Source of the DNA: a virus
Reading direction: 5' to 3' (one strand)
Length of the DNA stretch: 34,401 bases
IMG/VR virus record: IMGVR_UViG_3300040856_001660
Location: 1 to 34,401 of that record
Position 1 is the stretch's first letter; the number at the start of each line of letters is the position of its first letter. Under the pieces are notes generated by a model, which saw only the letters and a program-made list of their open reading frames with translations, searched no databases and was not told where the DNA came from. This document shows, one piece after another, positions 1 through 6,674 of this stretch. The position numbers and the translations under genes were made by a program.

Positions 1-29
1 GTAGCAAAATTCCGCGCCGCTGCGTGACC
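1..29. repeat. Terminal direct repeat, left copy
   Basis: The first 29 bases are identical to the last 29 (34373-34401). An exact short end overlap in a contig with a full phage gene complement is what an assembler leaves on a circular or circularly permuted molecule. The unique length would then be about 34,372 bp. The repeat falls between the Z-like gene and TerS, so the contig break need not be the physical end of the packaged DNA. Confidence 0.9.
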
Positions 30-154
30 CGCAAGGGTAGGCCCAGGGAGTACCTTTGGCCCGGGGCACCCCCCATGGGCCTCTGTCGCCGCCTCTGCGC
101 CGCTCTGCGGGGCGTTCTCGCTCGACCCTGTGCACCCCTACCCCCTGCGCCGCG
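11..154. other. Candidate cos / terminase-binding region
   Basis: This GC-rich, largely non-coding stretch lies immediately upstream of terS on the circular map, where cos sits in lambda. It carries repeated copies of a GCGCCGC-(C)TCTGCG-like word (about 14-24, 86-99, 96-109 and a partial at 146-154). It also has an imperfect inverted repeat at 58-81 (GGCCC...GGGCC with an inner GGGG/CCCC stem). Lambda cosB contains several TerS-binding R sites and the terminase here is of the GpA family, so cos-type packaging is expected. The cut site cannot be read from the sequence and this call is inference. Confidence 0.3.
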
Positions 155-677
155 TGTAGTACTCGATGCCCTTCACGAGCCTCTCAGGGAACGTCCGCCG
201 GATGAGCTCCACGGCCCGCTGCTGAGTCGTCACGGCCTCGAACACCTTGAGCGGGATGGGGCCATGCAGCTTGTCGATCGGCAGCCGCTTGCCCGTCCGC
301 CGCTTGAACACATGGCGGCCGATGCTATTGACGATGAAGGCGCCCTCGGCCATTTGCTTCTTGCCCCATGCCTTGTGGCTCACGCCCACTGGAGTCTGCA
401 CTGGCTTGAAGTCCTTGAGCGGAATGGCGCCATAGCGGGATCGCACCTCGAACACCAAGTCTTTGATCCTAGCCCTGGCGGTGAAGTAGAACCCGCGACG
501 TTTCAAAGTTTTCTGAGGCACACCTGCCTCCTCTGCCGCTTCCTTCACCATCTGCCTTCCGACCTTCCCGCCTGTTTGATTCAACGCCCACCATGTTGCC
601 TTTGGCAGCTGCTTCTTTTGGAAAGCATTTAAATTATTCTCTAATTGTTTTAAATCATGTTTAACGCTTATTTGCAT
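138..677 (-). CDS. Minor tail protein Z-like (tail completion)
   Basis: The 179-residue protein resembles the lambda GpZ/minor tail protein Z family (lambda Z is about 190 aa), which helps finish the head-proximal end of the tail so it can join the head. Family-like features are a basic N-terminal helix-rich part, the central stretch around residues 84-95 (GAIPLKDFKPVQ), the later GAFIVNSIGRHVFKR segment and RLPIDKLHGP near residue 131. The ATG start lies in an unusually AT-rich patch. The gene overlaps a 38-residue upstream ORF and is followed by the candidate cos region and TerS. The position is odd: Z normally lies between the head-tail joining gene and the tail terminator gene, here 26159-25408, where no Z is present. 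Family call good, exact role inferred. Confidence 0.72.
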   Translation of the reverse strand: MQISVKHDLKQLENNLNAFQKKQLPKATWWALNQTGGKVGRQMVKEAAEEAGVPQKTLKRRGFYFTARARIKDLVFEVRSRYGAIPLKDFKPVQTPVGVSHKAWGKKQMAEGAFIVNSIGRHVFKRRTGKRLPIDKLHGPIPLKVFEAVTTQQRAVELIRRTFPERLVKGIEYYTRRRG

Positions 678-777
678 TATTTAGCACCTCCCTCGCCGTA
701 TATATCCTCGGGCTCGCCGGCCTGGTCCCGCCTGGCCACTCCTCGAAGTGCTTTCGCTCAAATATATAAACCAGCAT
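661..777 (-). CDS. Small hypothetical protein (38 aa)
   Basis: A 38-residue ORF begins at an ATG with a good Shine-Dalgarno sequence (GGAGG at 783-787, 5 bases upstream) and overlaps the start of the Z-like gene by 17 bases. The overlap suggests translational coupling. The peptide is mixed and charged (starts MLVYIFERKHFEEW, ends in NANKR) with no membrane segment or motif I recognise. It could be a genuine small protein or a leader peptide that sets Z translation. Support is the ribosome binding site and overlap only. Confidence 0.45.
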   Translation of the reverse strand: MLVYIFERKHFEEWPGGTRPASPRIYTAREVLNNANKR

Positions 778-791
778 ATAAGCCTCCAAAC

Positions 792-808
792 AAAAAGCCC
801 CGACGGGC
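792..808 (-). terminator. Weak intrinsic terminator-like hairpin
   Basis: Read on the minus strand, a 4-bp GCCC/GGGC stem with loop 801-804 is followed directly by five T residues (796-792). It lies downstream of the primase-polymerase and upstream of the 38-residue ORF. It could end or attenuate the early leftward transcript before the late genes. The stem is short, so this is a weak call. Confidence 0.3.
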
Positions 809-812
809 GACA

Positions 813-908
813 CGGGCGAAACATCACCCGCCGAGGCAAAACAGGTGCCCCGGTATCGACGGGGCCACTCGGCGACCATCTCCAGCGGGGGAGAGGGGAA
901 CGCTGGAG
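813..908. other. Structured intergenic segment with three inverted repeats
   Basis: Three stem-forming repeats occur in under 100 bases without a convincing gene. They are CGGGCGA/TCACCCG (813-819 and 824-830, one G-T pair on the minus strand), GCCCCG/CGGGGC (847-852 and 860-865) and a perfect 8-bp CTCCAGCG/CGCTGGAG (880-887 and 901-908). The segment sits between the iteron-like cluster and the start of the 38-residue ORF and Z. It could be part of an origin, a transcript leader or a regulator-binding area. I cannot assign the function. Confidence 0.4.
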
Positions 909-931
909 GGTCTGCCCCTCAAGCATAGCAT

Positions 932-1064
932 GGAACGAATTTGGCCCACGTCGGGGGGAACTACTGGAACACCCCATAGGGGTGTGTTCCGTTCCGTTCC
1001 CGTTCCCGTCCGTTTTGTCCACAGGAACGTGTTCCTTTTTGTTCCGTTCCGTTCCTTTTGTTCC
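932..1064. repeat. GTTCC/GGAAC iteron-like cluster, candidate replication origin
   Basis: GTTCC occurs nine times on the plus strand (at 986, 991, 996, 1002, 1031, 1041, 1046, 1051, 1060) and its reverse GGAAC four times (932, 957, 966, 1024) in 133 bases. A bulged hairpin at 966-990 pairs GGAACACCCC with GGGGTGT-GTTCC. A second inverted repeat at 1023-1036 has AGGAAC and GTTCCT arms. The cluster starts four bases past the stop of the primase-polymerase gene. AT-rich stretches, rare in this genome, lie on both sides (about 613-681 and 1213-1275). Iterons plus AT-rich DNA beside a replication initiator gene is the classic origin layout. The repeats are seen; the origin role is inferred. Confidence 0.5.
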
Positions 1065-1067
1065 ACC

Positions 1068-2984
1068 TCAGCCCCTTCCCATGAGCAGCTGGGAGACGGC
1101 GCTCGGCTCGACAATAACGAAGCCGTTTTGCGCCTCCTCGAGGAAACTTCCGTCAATAAGTAAGCCCACGAGTTTGCCCTTCTGAGAGGGCTGCACATAT
1201 TTGCTCGCAGAGCTCTCTTTTAAATCAAGGTTATTTATTAAAAACGATAATAACGCGCTCCTCGTTATATACGGCTTCCCCTCGAGCACCTCCTCGCCGC
1301 TACTGCGCCAAGCCTGCGTGATCTGCTCGATGGCCTTGGCCAGCGCCCTCGAGGGGCGGTCCTCATTATCATCCCCATCACACTCCGTTATAAATGGAAC
1401 TGCACTGCTTATTTGCTCCCCCTCATCATCAAACCATCCGGGGATGCTGATGCCATTGAGCTCGACGCAAACGTGCGGCGCGAGCTCCGCGTCTTTGCTC
1501 TTGCGCTGGATCACCTTGATGGCTCCGCCCTTCTTCTTCGGCGGCACCACGCTGATCTCGATGTCGAGAGCTCCGCGCCAGGCGCTGCTCCCTCGAGCTC
1601 GATGCTGCGCGTCCTCGCTGTTTCCGGTGTGGTGCACGAGCATCACCGTGGCGTTGAAGTGGCGAATCAGGGCATCGCAGGCGTCGATGAAGGTTTTGGT
1701 ATCCGCCGCGCTGTTTTCATCCCCCTCCATATGCCGATGCACGGTATCCACGGCGATGATGTCGGGGATGAAGCCGAGGGCCTCCACGGACTCGATGACG
1801 CGCTTCAGACCGTCGGGCCGGTTCAGGTCGATGGCGTCGGTGGAGAGGTAGAAGTCGACATCGGCCACCTGATGGTGGTGCTTCCAGGCGGCGATGCGAG
1901 CTCGAAGGCCTGCATGGCCCTCTCCAGCGAGATAGAGCACGGTGCCTTTGTTCACCTTCAGCCCGGCCCATTCTGGACGCCCGGCGGCAATGTGCAGGAG
2001 CCAGTCGAGGGTCACAAAGGTTTTCCCCCCGCCCGATGGCCCGTGGACCATCATCAGGGCCTGCTTTTGCACCCACATTTTGACCCACCAGTTGATCGCG
2101 GCAGGCTGGGCACTGAACTCATCGGCTTTGACGATCCAGTCATTCGCGGGAGGGGCGAGGGCCTTTGTACCGAGGAGCGCCTCCGCAACCTGCGAGCCCA
2201 GCGCCGCATCGGCTGCCGTGTCCTCCTCTGGCGCATAGCGGGCCACTGAGCGGGCGATTCGCGCCACATCCGAGGCGGGCAAGGGTGGGTCGCAGCGCGT
2301 CTCGTTCGATACCTCAAGGGCTGCCAATATCTCACGCTCGCCCATGCCGTGGTGGCGCATAGCGCCGGCGAGGGAGGTAAGGCCATCATTCCGGTTCCCC
2401 TTGATAAGCTCTGCATTCGTGCTGATCTTCTTTTTCGACCGATTCAGATACTGGTCGAGCCATGGCTGGGGGATGCGGAAAGGCGCAACGCCCTCGAGGG
2501 GATCGTCAGACCCCTCCCACTCATAGCGCTTGCCGTTGATGATCGAGGGATAGGCCACGAAGTATTTGCCGTCACTCAGGAGGTCCACCCCCTGCTCGAG
2601 TTTGCAGGATTTGATGGCGGGGTCATGGAGCGCGAGGTAGTGGTAGCCGCCCCCGGCCGTCAGCTGCGTGGCTCCGTCCTCGTGAGGGCCGGCCAGTTTC
2701 TTCCAGTCGTCCCAGCCATCGAGCCCGCCGTTGCGGGGGTCGACATCGAACACCACCAGGCCGGACTCTTTGCCGGCGGCGATGCCCACGTTATAGGCGG
2801 GGTTTTCGCCCCACCAGCCTTTGATCCTCTCGGGATCGGTCGTCGCATCGTGCACCCCATGCGCCGTTGCCGGCACCTTACGGTTGGGCACGAGCGGCAG
2901 CACTGGCCACCCCATGGCGGCGTAGCGCAGGGCCACCTTTAACGTGATGGGCACCACGTTAGACTGCTCTTTTGATGACGTCAT
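1068..2984 (-). CDS. Primase-polymerase (Prim-Pol) fused to RepA-like helicase
   Basis: This 638-residue replication protein would prime DNA synthesis and unwind the template. Residues about 18-180 match the bifunctional Prim-Pol domain, with the acidic pair in VVFDVDPRNGG (D80, D82) and the GGGYHY motif (111-116). Residues about 195-250 resemble a PriCT linker domain. Residues about 290-500 are a RepA/AAA_25-type helicase core: Walker A GPSGGGKTF (315-323), Walker B IIAVDT (409-414) and the VHHTGNS motif (450-456). The C-terminus is probably a winged-helix-like DNA-binding tail. It overlaps the cro-like gene by 26 bases. It is odd that this gene is on the opposite strand from the other replication and recombination genes. 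An origin-like repeat array follows its stop codon. Confidence 0.9.
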   Translation of the reverse strand: MTSSKEQSNVVPITLKVALRYAAMGWPVLPLVPNRKVPATAHGVHDATTDPERIKGWWGENPAYNVGIAAGKESGLVVFDVDPRNGGLDGWDDWKKLAGPHEDGATQLTAGGGYHYLALHDPAIKSCKLEQGVDLLSDGKYFVAYPSIINGKRYEWEGSDDPLEGVAPFRIPQPWLDQYLNRSKKKISTNAELIKGNRNDGLTSLAGAMRHHGMGEREILAALEVSNETRCDPPLPASDVARIARSVARYAPEEDTAADAALGSQVAEALLGTKALAPPANDWIVKADEFSAQPAAINWWVKMWVQKQALMMVHGPSGGGKTFVTLDWLLHIAAGRPEWAGLKVNKGTVLYLAGEGHAGLRARIAAWKHHHQVADVDFYLSTDAIDLNRPDGLKRVIESVEALGFIPDIIAVDTVHRHMEGDENSAADTKTFIDACDALIRHFNATVMLVHHTGNSEDAQHRARGSSAWRGALDIEISVVPPKKKGGAIKVIQRKSKDAELAPHVCVELNGISIPGWFDDEGEQISSAVPFITECDGDDNEDRPSRALAKAIEQITQAWRSSGEEVLEGKPYITRSALLSFLINNLDLKESSASKYVQPSQKGKLVGLLIDGSFLEEAQNGFVIVEPSAVSQLLMGRG

Positions 2985-3147
2985 CTCGATCTGCCTTCAG
3001 CTCCCCGTTAGTGATCACCTCGAGCTCGAACTGCCGAGCCATCGGTGGCTTTTCCCCCCAGCGGCCGATCGCGTGCGGCCAAACGTCGAGCGCTCGAGCG
3101 AGCGCTTTTTTGCCACCAAAGTGCTGGATGGCTTCCATAGTTGTCAT
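2959..3147 (-). CDS. Cro/YdaS-like transcription regulator
   Basis: The 62-residue protein has a helix-turn-helix over about residues 12-32 (GGKKALARALDVWPHAIGRW), followed by the PPMARQFELEVITNG segment typical of Cro/DicC/YdaS-like phage regulators. It is expected to dimerise and bind operators in the adjacent divergent control region, where repeated GTGTTGA half-sites occur. It is the first gene of the leftward unit and overlaps the Prim-Pol start, so both are probably cotranscribed. No CI partner is present. ATG 3147 is chosen; an internal ATG at 3138 is possible. Confidence 0.75.
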   Translation of the reverse strand: MTTMEAIQHFGGKKALARALDVWPHAIGRWGEKPPMARQFELEVITNGELKADRDDVIKRAV

Positions 3148-3163
3148 ATCTTCGATCCCTTCC

Positions 3164-3218
3164 GTGTTGATGTGAGGTGTTGACAGCCTACAGCGTTTGG
3201 GCTTAGGGTTTCAACACC
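3164..3218. promoter_or_regulatory. Candidate operator half-sites in the divergent control region
   Basis: GTGTTGA is repeated directly at 3164-3170 and 3177-3183. The second copy, extended to GGTGTTGA (3176-3183), forms a perfect inverted repeat with TCAACACC (3211-3218). The sites lie between the cro-like gene and the rightward operon and bracket the best rightward promoter. They are natural candidates for the Cro-like protein, which could then control both directions. The repeats are seen; the ligand is inferred. Confidence 0.5.
3180..3209 (+). promoter_or_regulatory. Candidate early rightward sigma-70 promoter
   Basis: A perfect TTGACA -35 box lies at 3180-3185, with TAGGGT at 3204-3209 as the best -10 match, 18 bases away. 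The -10 is poor (3 of 6), so activation or a variant sigma contact may be needed. The predicted start would be about 50 bases before the ATG at 3264. The -35 overlaps an operator half-site. Confidence 0.45.
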
Positions 3219-3263
3219 CCAGCCGGTAAGGTGCCAACCGGGGACAAAGCAAAGGAGGCCAAA

Positions 3264-3947
3264 ATGGCCATAACACTGAAACGCACGGGCGACGTGTCTG
3301 CCCTTCAAGTGCGGCTCCTCGTCTACGGGGCCGCTGGCGCGGGGAAAACCTCGCTGATCCCAACCCTGCCCGCTCCGCTGGTGCTCAGCGCTGAAGGTGG
3401 GCTGCTCTCGATCAAGGCGAATGATGTGCCCTTCATCGAGATCAAGAGCATGGACCATCTCAAGGAAGCCTACCAGTGGCTGACGGAGAGCGAGGAGGCG
3501 GCGCAGTTTCAGTCCGTCGCCCTCGACTCGATCTCCGAAATTGCCGAAGTGGTGCTGGCGGAGGAGAAGGCCACCGCCAAAGACCCCCGGCAAGCCTACG
3601 GCGCGCTCCAAGATCAGATGCAGATGATCATTCGCGCCTTCCGCGATTTGCCGGGAAAGCACGTCTACTTTTCCGCGAAGATGGAGAAGGCCCAGGACGA
3701 AACTGGCCGTATCCTGTACGCGCCCTCCATGCCCGGAAATAAGCTGGCCCAGCAGCTGCCCTATTTCTTCGATGAGGTGCTCGCCCTCCGGGTCGAGAAG
3801 GATGCCGAGGGCAACACTCAGCGCGCCCTGATGTGCGCATCGGACGGCCTCTGGTCCGCCAAGGATCGCTCCGGTTCGCTCGATGCCTGGGAGCCTGCCG
3901 ACCTCGGTGCAGTCATCGCCAAGATCATGCGAGGAGATGCGTCATGA
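3264..3947 (+). CDS. AAA_24/Sak4-like RecA-fold ATPase
   Basis: The 227-residue P-loop ATPase has Walker A GAAGAGKTS at residues 22-30 and a Walker-B-like strand in QSVALDSISE. It matches the phage nucleotide-binding AAA_24 group, which includes Sak4-type single-strand annealing/recombination proteins. The role is most likely RecA-like recombination or replication together with the DUF669 protein and the nuclease downstream. The ATG at 3264 is chosen because AAAGGAGG (3251-3258) lies 5 bases before it; an in-frame start at 3231 has no such site. It is the first gene of the rightward operon and overlaps the next gene in an ATGA. Confidence 0.82.
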   Translation: MAITLKRTGDVSALQVRLLVYGAAGAGKTSLIPTLPAPLVLSAEGGLLSIKANDVPFIEIKSMDHLKEAYQWLTESEEAAQFQSVALDSISEIAEVVLAEEKATAKDPRQAYGALQDQMQMIIRAFRDLPGKHVYFSAKMEKAQDETGRILYAPSMPGNKLAQQLPYFFDEVLALRVEKDAEGNTQRALMCASDGLWSAKDRSGSLDAWEPADLGAVIAKIMRGDAS

Positions 3948-4462
3948 CCTTTGAACTGAAGCCTTTGGCCGCGAGCGTTCACGCGGCAGCGATCGAGGCG
4001 CCGAAGCCGGTGCCGACCAAAGTGTGCGCAAAATGCAAAGAGCAGAAAGCGGAGGGCGCCTTCTACAAAGCCTCCCGCTCTAGCGATGGGCTCCAAAGCT
4101 ATTGCGTCGAGTGCACCAAGAAAGTCTCGGCCGAGAGCAGCGCCAAGCGCGCCGAGAAGCGTCGTCGCTCTGAGGCGGCTCGGCGTGGAGCTCTAAAGCG
4201 CTGGGGGAAGGCCAAGGAGCAGGCTGCACCCGATCCCGTGAACAACCCGAGCCACTACCAGCAAGGCGGCATCGAGTGCATCGACGCCATGGTGCAGGTG
4301 TTCGGGGAAGAGGCCGTGCGGACCTATGCGCGGATAAACGCCTTCAAGTATCAGTGGCGCGCGCCCTACAAAGGCAAGACCGCCGAGGATTACGAGAAGG
4401 CGCTCTGGTATCTGCGCTTCGCAGCTGGGGATGATCCCCGCAAGGATCGGTGCCATGGTTGA
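3944..4462 (+). CDS. Zinc-ribbon plus DUF3310 protein
   Basis: The 172-residue protein has two parts. Residues about 28-60 hold two CxxC knuckles (CAKCKEQK and CVECTKK) that would bind one zinc, followed by a very basic linker. The C-terminal part, from NNPSHYQQGGIECIDAM onward, is a DUF3310 domain, the family that includes the T7 gp1.7 nucleotide kinase. A role in nucleotide metabolism or DNA binding is plausible but unproven. It starts in the ATGA overlap with the ATPase gene and overlaps the next gene by 8 bases. Confidence 0.78.
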   Translation: MTFELKPLAASVHAAAIEAPKPVPTKVCAKCKEQKAEGAFYKASRSSDGLQSYCVECTKKVSAESSAKRAEKRRRSEAARRGALKRWGKAKEQAAPDPVNNPSHYQQGGIECIDAMVQVFGEEAVRTYARINAFKYQWRAPYKGKTAEDYEKALWYLRFAAGDDPRKDRCHG

Positions 4463-4640
4463 TCGCAATGCCTTCGCAGCGTTTGCCATGCAGGCGCTAA
4501 TCAAGCATCAGCCCGAGCTCGTGAACAGCGGCGTTAATGATGACCACCAGCTGGGCCTCATCGCCTGGCAGGCGTTCCGCATCGCCGACGCGATGGTGAA
4601 AGAAGCCCGAGTGCAGGAGGTGAAGCATGGCGACCGCTAA
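4455..4640 (+). CDS. Small hypothetical phage protein (61 aa)
   Basis: The short alpha-helical protein has no membrane segment and no motif I recognise. The ATG at 4455 is preferred over an upstream in-frame ATG (4431) because it has an AAGGA-like site about 8 bases upstream and gives the 8-base overlap typical of this operon. It overlaps the next gene by 14 bases, so the two are likely coupled. Function unknown; its position suggests an accessory role in recombination or replication. Confidence 0.65.
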   Translation: MVDRNAFAAFAMQALIKHQPELVNSGVNDDHQLGLIAWQAFRIADAMVKEARVQEVKHGDR

Positions 4641-5025
4641 AATCGCCGAGATGATCAACGCCTGGAACGAAGCGAAGCAGGCGGAGAAGGCGTGGCAAGA
4701 CCGACGCCGGATAATCGAGGATGAGATCGCCGAGCACCTGATCCTTGGTGAGCTCGACTCCACTCAAACCATCACCGCTGGGCCTTGGAGGATGCGGGTC
4801 ACCCAGCGCGTCAATCGCCGCATCGACACCGATGCACTGCAAGAGCTCGCGGCGGAGCACGGGCTGCAAGCCCACCTCGCCGACCTTTTCCGCTGGAAGC
4901 CGGAGCTCAACCTCCGCCAGTGGAATGACGCGGATGAATCCATCCGCAAAGCCCTCGAGGGGGCAATCACCTCGAAACCCGGGCGGCCTTCTTTCGCCCT
5001 CGTCAATGATGAAAAGGAGCAGTAA
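4627..5025 (+). CDS. Conserved-type phage protein of recombination operon (132 aa)
   Basis: This soluble protein is predicted to begin with a charged helical, possibly coiled-coil stretch (residues about 1-40, rich in E, K, R). A more compact domain with a strand-like TITAGPWRMRVTQRVNR segment follows. Proteins of this shape often sit between the Sak4-like ATPase and DUF669 genes in phages, but I know no assigned function. The start has a very strong GGAGGTGA ribosome binding site inside the preceding gene. Two bases separate it from the DUF669 gene. Confidence 0.7.
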   Translation: MATAKIAEMINAWNEAKQAEKAWQDRRRIIEDEIAEHLILGELDSTQTITAGPWRMRVTQRVNRRIDTDALQELAAEHGLQAHLADLFRWKPELNLRQWNDADESIRKALEGAITSKPGRPSFALVNDEKEQ

Positions 5026-5027
5026 AA

Positions 5028-5486
5028 ATGGCACAGCTAGGACAAACCTTCAGCGCTTCCGAAGCACCGACTCAAACCGACTACTCGCCGATCCCGGCGG
5101 GCTGGTACAACGCTCGGATCACCGAGGCCGATCTCAAAGACACCAAGGCCGGCACCGGGAAATATATCAAGGTGCGATATGACGTGACGGCCGGAGCTCA
5201 CGCTGGCCGCGTGGTTTTCGGGATGGTCACGGTTCGCAACCCCAACGCCAAGGCGGAGGAGATCGGCCGCCAGCAGATCGGCAAGATGTGCCGAGCTCTG
5301 GGCCTTGAGACAGTCTCCGACACTGACCAGCTGGTGGGCGGCGAGATGCTCATCAAGGTCACGATCCGCCAGTCCGAGGAGTACGGGGACTCGAATGAAG
5401 TGCGCGATTGGAAGGCGGCAGGACCGTCCTCCGCACCGTCCGCTCCTCCGGCCCCGCCCTCCGGCGGCCTGCCCTGGAGCAAGTGA
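5028..5486 (+). CDS. DUF669 protein, putative ssDNA-binding protein
   Basis: The 152-residue protein matches the DUF669 pattern. It has an N-terminal YSPIPAGWYNARI motif, a beta-rich core ending around residue 120, then a flexible Ser/Ala/Pro tail finishing in GLPWSK. The low-complexity tail with an aromatic tip recalls the protein-interaction tail of SSB, so ssDNA binding in recombination is a reasonable inference. It is translated from AAAGGAGCAG just upstream and overlaps the nuclease gene by one base (TGATG). Confidence 0.78.
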   Translation: MAQLGQTFSASEAPTQTDYSPIPAGWYNARITEADLKDTKAGTGKYIKVRYDVTAGAHAGRVVFGMVTVRNPNAKAEEIGRQQIGKMCRALGLETVSDTDQLVGGEMLIKVTIRQSEEYGDSNEVRDWKAAGPSSAPSAPPAPPSGGLPWSK

Positions 5487-6322
5487 TGGCCAGTCTGCCT
5501 CAACCCATCAACACCCTCGGGGCGTTGATCGACCAGCACCATGAGGCAGTGAGCGAGCGCCCCCGATTCCACATGGGGGCGTCAGCTCTTGGCCATCATT
5601 GCGATCGCTGGCTCTGGATAAATTTTCGATGGATCGTGGTTCAGGAGTTTCCCGGTCGGATGCGTCGACTCTTTCGGCGCGGGCACATGGAGGAGGATGT
5701 GCTCATGGCCGACATGAAGGCGGTGGGCATTGTGTTCAGCGAGGCGCAGGCGAGCGTCGACTTTGGCGGCTTTGTTCGAGGCTCGGCTGACGCCGTTATC
5801 GAGAGCGGGGTGCCCGAGTCTCCGCGTCGACGCCACGTTGCTGAATTCAAGACCCACAACCGGGCCAGCTTCAAGTCGCTGGTCAAGGATGGGGTGAAGA
5901 AGAGCAAGCCCCAGCACTGGGCCCAGATGCAAGTTTATATGCTCGGCCTCGACATCGACCGCGCGCTTTACGTTGCGATCTGCAAGGACGACGACACCCT
6001 CTACAGCGAGCGGGTGAAGCTAGACATCGAGGCGGCGGAGTCGCTCGTGGAAAGGGGTGCACGTTTGTCCCTTGACGACCGCCTGCCGCCCCCGCTATCG
6101 ATGGACGCCACTCACTGGCGCTGCAAGATGTGCCCGGCCCATGGTTTCTGCCACGGAGGCGTCGAACCGAATCGGTCTTGCCGATCCTGTCGCTTTGCTC
6201 GAGCGAAGGACGACGCCACTTTTTATTGCGAACGCCACGGCGGGACGATCCCGCGATCCTTCGAGCCGAAGGGCTGCGAGCAGTGGGAGATGATCGAGGA
6301 TTTGGAGGTTCAGCACCGATGA
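5486..6322 (+). CDS. PD-(D/E)XK exonuclease-like protein with cysteine-rich tail
   Basis: The 278-residue protein carries the PD-(D/E)XK nuclease signature: D102 in GSADAV, then E120-F-K122 in AEFKTHN, then Q147 in WAQMQVYM. This matches the RecB/Cas4-like phage exonuclease group. The C-terminal third has many cysteines (C213, C216, C222, C232, C235, C248, C264) that could hold an iron-sulfur cluster or zinc. It probably resects DNA ends for the neighbouring recombination proteins. The start at 5486 follows the preceding stop in a TGATG; an upstream in-frame start at 5408 would overlap the DUF669 gene more deeply. Confidence 0.82.
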   Translation: MASLPQPINTLGALIDQHHEAVSERPRFHMGASALGHHCDRWLWINFRWIVVQEFPGRMRRLFRRGHMEEDVLMADMKAVGIVFSEAQASVDFGGFVRGSADAVIESGVPESPRRRHVAEFKTHNRASFKSLVKDGVKKSKPQHWAQMQVYMLGLDIDRALYVAICKDDDTLYSERVKLDIEAAESLVERGARLSLDDRLPPPLSMDATHWRCKMCPAHGFCHGGVEPNRSCRSCRFARAKDDATFYCERHGGTIPRSFEPKGCEQWEMIEDLEVQHR

Positions 6323-6531
6323 GAATGGAAACCGAACTGCGCCGCTACCTTGAGCGCGGCATCGATTTGCAGCACCGACGGCTTGAGCGGATTCGCTACT
6401 TAAAGAACGGCGAGCCGTATCAGAATCAATATGAAGAGCGGGTGAAGTGGCGCCAGGAGGTGCCTTATAACGTAAGGCTGGACGCGCCGGTACTCCCGGC
6501 AACGTGGGAGATTTTGCCGGTGTATTTTTGA
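6319..6531 (+). CDS. Small basic hypothetical protein (70 aa)
   Basis: The protein is rich in Arg, Glu and Tyr, with a helical N-terminal half (METELRRYLERG) and a hydrophobic end (VLPATWEILPVYF). I recognise no family. The start lies in an ATGA overlap with the nuclease gene and is preceded by GGAGGT at 6304-6309, which decides against upstream starts. It is the last gene before a 143-base gap ahead of the helicase. Confidence 0.65.
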   Translation: MRMETELRRYLERGIDLQHRRLERIRYLKNGEPYQNQYEERVKWRQEVPYNVRLDAPVLPATWEILPVYF

Positions 6532-6674
6532 TGGCGCGGGAAAGTGCAACCAGTAAGGATTTCTTACACGTTGGAAAGGGAGAGTGAGTGATTCGATCCA
6601 GCACTGTTTTTACAGCATCGCTGGAAATTCGTGGCATCAGGCAATCAAAAAAACAAATGGAGACCTAGCAATCA
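6532..6674 (+). promoter_or_regulatory. Intergenic gap with small hairpin before helicase
   Basis: This is the longest gap within the rightward operon. It holds a GTAAG/CTTAC inverted repeat (6553-6557 and 6563-6567, loop of 5) and a purine-rich AAAGGGAGAG followed by GTG. Only very short reading frames (18 and 27 codons) occur, and I do not call them. A secondary promoter or RNA-processing site for the helicase half is possible, but I see no convincing -35/-10 pair. Confidence 0.3.

Noticed and set aside
986-1055. CRISPR-like array in the GTTCC repeats
   Set aside because: Repeats are 5 bases with 0-24-base irregular gaps and both orientations; there are no spacers of constant length and no cas genes.
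1413-2249. Plus-strand frame opposite the primase-polymerase
   Set aside because: It lies within the helicase core of the opposite strand and has no recognisable family.
5486-6322. Cas4 of a CRISPR system
   Set aside because: The PD-(D/E)XK plus cysteine-rich tail is shared with phage RecB-like exonucleases, and the neighbours are recombination genes with no other Cas protein or array.
6531-6670. Two tiny frames (18 and 27 codons) between the 70-residue gene and the helicase
   Set aside because: They are too short, have no motif, and only one has a fair ribosome binding site; listed as intergenic instead.
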